Of a stretch of 9,977 bases of DNA, positions 7,050-9,977 are shown piece by piece. The notes below the pieces were generated by a model, which had not been told where the DNA came from, did no database searches, and saw only the letters and a program-made list of their open reading frames with translations. Both the position numbers and the translations under genes were made by a program. The DNA lies in contig JAKBAC010000126.1 of NCBI GenBank assembly GCA_021809365.1, positions 1 through 9,977 of the forward strand. Direction: 5' to 3'. The stretch comes from Planctomycetota bacterium. GTDB lineage: Bacteria > Planctomycetota > Phycisphaerae > WQYP01. Numbering within the stretch: position 1 is the first letter of the stretch; each line of letters begins with the position of its first letter.

Positions 7050-7256
7050 GGAGCACCGGCATGGTAATGCGGTGCCGCTGGGGTTCGCAGGGAGCGTAAC
7101 GGCACCGGGTTATCACCACGGTGCTCGGGGGATCGTGCTCGGAGCACCGTCATGGCAATGCGGTGCCGCTGGGGTTCGCCGGGAGCGGAACGGCACCGGG
7201 TTATCACCGGTGCTCGGGAGATCGTGCCCGGAGCACCGTCATGGTAATGCGGTGCC
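7050..7256. repeat. REP/BIME-like repeat array, upstream of the transposase (2.5 units)
   Basis: Units at 7050-7126, 7141-7215 and a left half only at 7230-7256, in the same orientation and with the same spacers as the downstream array. The second unit has lost two bases in the right loop (GGTTATCAC instead of 11 bases), yet both GCACCG/CGGTGC stems are intact. The last half unit is followed by GGTGGTCCGCACCG, so on the minus strand CGGTGC-N9-GCACCG (about 7250-7270) forms another hairpin right after the htrA stop codon and may act as its 3' end structure. Confidence 0.88.
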
Positions 7257-7278
7257 GGTGGTCCGCACCGTGAACAGT

Positions 7279-8739
7279 TTACCGCATTGTCAACTCGCCC
7301 ACGCCGAGGCGATGGTGGCGAACAACCATCACCCGCACCTGCCCCTGGTTGGGCAAGCGCGGCAACAGATTGCCGATGTCCTGCAATGTTCTGATGCGGT
7401 AAGGCCCCAATTGCACCAGCACATCGCCGGGCTTCAGGCCGGCGTTCGCGGCCATCGAATGGCGATCCACTTCCGTAATCAGCAGGCCGTTTTTTACTCC
7501 AAGGTGCAGTTTCTTGTCCAAGACCGGTGTCATCTGTGTGAATTGGCATCCCAATATCCGCTTGGCGGTGGTGATAATGTGTTGCGCCACAATTTCCGCC
7601 GGGGTGGGGGGTGCGGGGCTGACCGGGTACGTTTTTTTTGTGCCATCGGCAAGTACAACTGTCACACTCTTTTGTTGCAAACTCACCTGCAATAACGCGG
7701 CGTAGGCATCCAACAGGTTCGGCGTGGGGATATTATTGATGGACTTGATCGCCGAGCTGGTCGTCCCCGCCGGAAAAACCTGCTGATGCACCGTCGCCGG
7801 CGGAGAAAATGTGCGCTTCCCGACTGGCTGGAACGGAATGAACACGCCATTGGCCGATTCCGGATTCATCAACGTACCGATCAATTGATACAACCGATTC
7901 ACGCCGATGGCGAATCCGATGTTCTGCGCATTGCCGCGAATCGCCGTGTTAATGCCGATCACCTGCCCGTACGCATTGAGCAACGGGCCGCCGGAATTGC
8001 CGGGATTAATCGCCGCATCGGTTTGAATGAGATTTTTCAACGGCACCGGATTGCCGGGTTCATGAATCTCCCGCCCGATCGCCGAGACTATGCCTGAACT
8101 CACGCTCTGACTGAAACCAAACGGGTTGCCCACCGCGATCGTCGGCTCGCCGATCATCAGTGTGCTGGAGTCGCCAAGTTCCAGTGTCGGGAAGGTGTGC
8201 CCGGACTTGGCGTTAATTTTCAATATCGCCAAATCGGCCTGCGGATCGCTGCCCACCACGCGGGCCGCATATTTTTTCCCGTTCGACAGGGTTACGGAAA
8301 TTTGCTGCGCCTGATCGACCACATGGTCATTGGTGACCACATAGCCATCGCGTTGAATAATAAATCCGCTGCCCAGAAAATCCGCATTTTCGTGTTCGTA
8401 GGGGCCGATGACCGGGCCTAAAAAGAGATTCCCGAAAACATTGACCTGCCGGGTAATCACCTTGAGCGCGGTTATTGAGACGATCGCCGGCTCCGCATGG
8501 CGGATGATCTGCACGGTGATCGTGTCGCGCAGGTTGGTGTTATTTACATGCGGCTGCCACGCCGAGGCGGACCCGACGCTCGCGGACCCCCACACCAGGC
8601 CTATTGTCACTAATGCCCTTCGGCTCAAGGGGTTTATGAACCCGGTTCTCGCCGCGGACTCCTTGCATCTGGCCCTTTTGAGGCCAATCAACCCTAATTT
8701 GCAGGCGTGAGAGAGCACCAGCCGCCGAATCAACATCAT
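7279..8739 (-). CDS. HtrA/DegP-like exported serine protease with PDZ domains
   Basis: A 486-residue trypsin-like S1C protease of the HtrA/DegP/DegQ group, expected to handle misfolded proteins outside the cytoplasmic membrane. The catalytic triad is complete (numbering from the ATG): His139 in VVTNDHVVD, Asp169 in DPQADLAIL, and Ser249 in [10 protein letters not shown]. The N-terminus has a long basic region, then a hydrophobic stretch (about 42-60) ending in SASA before Trp, a fair signal peptidase I site after residue 60. A C-terminal PDZ domain covers about 400-480 ([28 protein letters not shown]). Residues about 310-375 resemble a degenerate first PDZ. GGAG lies five bases before the ATG at 8739; a GTG at 8742 and an ATG at 8736 are also in frame. 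The stop codon lies about 20 bases from the REP array. Specific orthology to degP, degQ or degS is not claimed. Confidence 0.93.
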   Translation of the reverse strand: MMLIRRLVLSHACKLGLIGLKRARCKESAARTGFINPLSRRALVTIGLVWGSASVGSASAWQPHVNNTNLRDTITVQIIRHAEPAIVSITALKVITRQVNVFGNLFLGPVIGPYEHENADFLGSGFIIQRDGYVVTNDHVVDQAQQISVTLSNGKKYAARVVGSDPQADLAILKINAKSGHTFPTLELGDSSTLMIGEPTIAVGNPFGFSQSVSSGIVSAIGREIHEPGNPVPLKNLIQTDAAINPGNSGGPLLNAYGQVIGINTAIRGNAQNIGFAIGVNRLYQLIGTLMNPESANGVFIPFQPVGKRTFSPPATVHQQVFPAGTTSSAIKSINNIPTPNLLDAYAALLQVSLQQKSVTVVLADGTKKTYPVSPAPPTPAEIVAQHIITTAKRILGCQFTQMTPVLDKKLHLGVKNGLLITEVDRHSMAANAGLKPGDVLVQLGPYRIRTLQDIGNLLPRLPNQGQVRVMVVRHHRLGVGELTMR

Positions 8740-8748
8740 CACAACTCC

Positions 8749-8776
8749 AAAAAACTCACGCTATTAGTCATAGCGT
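8749..8776 (-). terminator. Rho-independent terminator or attenuator between the TPR gene and htrA
   Basis: On the minus strand ACGCTAT-GACTA-ATAGCGT forms a perfect 7-bp stem with a 5-base loop, followed after GAG by six T. It lies 60 bases after the stop of the HEAT/TPR gene. The T-run is immediately followed by the GGAG ribosome binding site of htrA, so it either ends the upstream transcript or acts as an attenuator in the htrA leader. Confidence 0.7.
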
Positions 8777-8791
8777 ATTTTCCACGTTCAA
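8763..8791 (-). promoter_or_regulatory. Weak candidate promoter of htrA, overlapping the terminator hairpin
   Basis: On the minus strand TTGAAC (8791-8786) and ACTAAT (8768-8763) are 17 bases apart, each matching four of six consensus bases. Transcription would start inside or just after the hairpin, leaving a very short leader before the GGAG at 8748-8745. This is tentative. Confidence 0.25.
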
Positions 8792-8836
8792 TCCACCATC
8801 CGCAGGTGTAGCGCCCCACCGCGACCCCTTGTCACA

Positions 8837-9520
8837 TTACGCCGCGGGCTTCTCCATGATTTGTTGTATCCGCGTCAACGCGGCGGCAACTCCTTCCATG
8901 CGCGGATTAATTTTCAAGGCTTGCATATAACAGTTTTGCGCTTCGGGCAAATTCCCCAAGTGGGCATGACAATGGCCCATGCCGGCCATGGCACCAAAAT
9001 GCGGCGGCATCCTCGCCAGCGCCCGCTTGCAATCCGCAATGGATTCAATGTATCGCTCCGCCAGGTAATGCCCGATGGCCCGCTGATTATATGCCTCGGA
9101 AAAATCCGGATCAGCTTCAATCGCGAGACTGAACTTTTCTATCGCGGTATCCAGATTGCCATGTTTCAGATGGTGGGTGCCACACTTGAGGTGACAGCAA
9201 CTTCGGCTGTTTCCACCGCGAAACCAGATCGACCATAATGCGTGATCCGCCAATTCATTCACCCGAACCTCGGAATCATGCAGCGCCGTGGCCAGTGGCT
9301 CAATGGATTGCTTATCTCCCACCAGCGCCAGGGCCATCGCCGCCGCGCACCGCACCGCTGAATCGGGATTGCGCAAAAACGCGCACAATTGTCCACAGCA
9401 CCAACATCGTCCGATGGCATCAGCCGCCAGACTTAGATCGCCCCCCATCACAAAGGGGCTGATTCGCCGGAGAAATTCCCGCCCGGCGGTGCGATCATGT
9501 TGTCCCTCATTGTGGAGCAT
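8837..9520 (-). CDS. HEAT-repeat and tetratricopeptide-repeat protein
   Basis: A 227-residue, apparently cytosolic helical-repeat protein with no signal peptide or membrane segment. Residues about 38-100 form HEAT-like repeats (SAVRCAAAMALALVGD, then SEVRVNELADHALWSIWF). Residues about 107-210 form three TPR units (LDTAIEKFSLAIEADPDF, YIESIADCKRALARMPPHF, LPEAQNCYMQALKINPRM). The LWSIWFRGG and AYNQRAIGHYLAERY wording resembles a family I know from planctomycete genomes; its function is not established, and such repeats generally mediate protein contacts. It is rich in cysteine, with C-W-C-C-x3-C at 39-46 and C-C-H-x2-C at 108-113. The ATG at 9520 has only a distant GGGA upstream, so the start is less certain. 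The gene follows the broken lipoprotein frame by eight bases, suggesting an operon. Confidence 0.85.
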   Translation of the reverse strand: MLHNEGQHDRTAGREFLRRISPFVMGGDLSLAADAIGRCWCCGQLCAFLRNPDSAVRCAAAMALALVGDKQSIEPLATALHDSEVRVNELADHALWSIWFRGGNSRSCCHLKCGTHHLKHGNLDTAIEKFSLAIEADPDFSEAYNQRAIGHYLAERYIESIADCKRALARMPPHFGAMAGMGHCHAHLGNLPEAQNCYMQALKINPRMEGVAAALTRIQQIMEKPAA

Positions 9521-9528
9521 GCCAATTT

Positions 9529-9670
9529 CTATCCCGAATCGCCGGCGCTAAGGGCATTATCCGATTCACCGTTGGGTCCAAGCCGCGACACGTCGGATGA
9601 TCGTGCGTAAAATGGCGCGCCATCGAATTCATACCATTCTAGGCCGCCAATATCATTCCAGCCAATAAAA
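9529..9670 (-). pseudogene. Probable out-of-frame C-terminal tail of the lipoprotein gene
   Basis: From the lipoprotein stop TAA at 9673-9671 onward, the next frame reads NFIGWNDIGGLEWYEFDGAP and on to a TAG at 9531-9529. By hand count, roughly 22 of 49 codons in this frame (counted from a few codons before the stop) begin with G, the pattern of real coding DNA. Removing one T from the TTTT at 9673-9676 joins it smoothly to the lipoprotein (SGPNGFNFIGWND), giving about 127 residues. This may be a true frameshift mutation or a sequencing or assembly error in a short T-run. Confidence 0.5.
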
Positions 9671-9913
9671 TTAAAATCCGTTCGGACCGCTGCCGTATGG
9701 CATGGCCCCTCCGCCGGTAGCCCCGTCGGAATGCGGTTGTTCAATGGGGTGCGGGTCGGGGAAATATTGCGATTTACTCTGAATATTCTGATCGTGCCCG
9801 GTAAACAACTCTTCCTGACAACCACCCAGTGGAAGCATGAACGCCAGTGCCACCAACAATGCCACCGCGCTACGCAAAACCATTCGTTGAATCTGTAAGT
9901 GTCGCCGATTCAC
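9671..9913 (-). CDS. Small lipoprotein, apparently truncated by a frameshift
   Basis: An 80-residue frame of unknown function. The N-terminus is a clear type II signal: basic MNRRHLQIQR, hydrophobic core SAVALLVALAFML, then lipobox LGGC with the lipidated Cys32. The mature part (CQEELFTGHDQNIQ…) is hydrophilic and Gly/Pro-rich. I chose the GTG at 9913-9911 because AGGAG lies ten bases upstream and it gives a normal signal-peptide length; the longer frame from ATG 9970 (99 residues) lacks a visible binding site. The frame stops at 9671, but the next frame looks coding to 9529, so the gene is probably longer and broken at the TTTT run. It is probably cotranscribed with the HEAT/TPR gene that follows. 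Confidence 0.6.
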   Translation of the reverse strand: MNRRHLQIQRMVLRSAVALLVALAFMLPLGGCQEELFTGHDQNIQSKSQYFPDPHPIEQPHSDGATGGGAMPYGSGPNGF

Positions 9914-9977
9914 AGTTGTGAATCTCCTGATCCAATTATTCATCCCATAATTGTACGGATTCAAACCCATTTGGGAA
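9914..9977. other. Upstream region of the lipoprotein gene (window edge)
   Basis: Contains the AGGAG ribosome binding site (9928-9924) and, between it and the GTG, a short TTCACA-AC-TGTGAA inverted repeat that overlaps the start codon. An AT-rich stretch with TTGAAT and AATAAT on the minus strand may hold a promoter, but the match is weak. No other gene is seen before the window ends. Confidence 0.35.

Noticed and set aside
6107..7256. CRISPR array
   Set aside because: The period is 91-92 bp, the 14-15-bp 'spacers' are nearly identical to each other, and the units are palindromic pairs next to a RAYT gene; no cas gene is present.
6473..7256. Ordinary insertion sequence with terminal inverted repeats
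   Set aside because: No terminal inverted repeats or target-site duplications bound the transposase; the flanking repeats are directly oriented multi-unit arrays.
9595..9630. ATGGCGCGCCAT palindrome followed by TTTT as a terminator of the lipoprotein gene
   Set aside because: The stem leaves almost no loop and it lies inside the probable out-of-frame coding tail.

Overview
The window is a chromosomal stretch of a moderately GC-rich bacterium, most likely a member of the Planctomycetota or a related PVC lineage. The main pointers are a HEAT-plus-TPR protein with the 'LWSIWFRGG…AYNQRAIGHYLAERY' signature that I associate with planctomycetes, a compact sufBCDSU operon, and a short REP-associated tyrosine transposase. 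The lineage call is inference from family resemblance, not from a marker gene. Every convincing gene lies on the minus strand, so the biological order runs from the right end of the window to the left.

Right part (9977 to 7279): a small lipoprotein gene appears broken by one extra T near 9673-9676, with its coding tail continuing in another frame to 9529. Eight bases later comes the HEAT/TPR protein (9520-8837), then a hairpin plus T-run that looks like a terminator. That T-run sits directly against the ribosome binding site of an HtrA/DegP-type exported serine protease with two PDZ-like regions (8739-7279).

Middle (7278 to about 5610): this is the accessory part. A RAYT-type HUH transposase (6973-6473) is bracketed by two arrays of a 77-bp double-hairpin (BIME-like) element repeating every 89-92 bp. 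Four units lie downstream of the transposase and two and a half lie upstream. Together they form a 'REPtron'. The upstream array runs almost to the htrA stop codon. Left of the downstream array is a second, unrelated 53-bp direct repeat in two diverged copies (5823-5875 and 5990-6042), one of which forms a strong hairpin.

Left part (5730 to 188): the SUF iron-sulfur cluster assembly operon, in the order sufB-sufC-sufD-sufS-sufU. It has a good sigma70-like promoter (TTGACA, 17 bp, TAGCAT) overlapped by a perfect AATTGAGA-N5-TCTCAATT palindrome that resembles a Fur-type iron operator. SufS and SufU mobilise sulfur from cysteine, and SufBCD is the ATP-driven scaffold on which clusters form. The sufD/sufS and sufS/sufU junctions overlap or abut, so the genes are very likely cotranscribed and translationally coupled. 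SufS carries an unusual Gly/Thr/Arg-rich N-terminal extension. Positions 1-187 hold no convincing gene or terminator.
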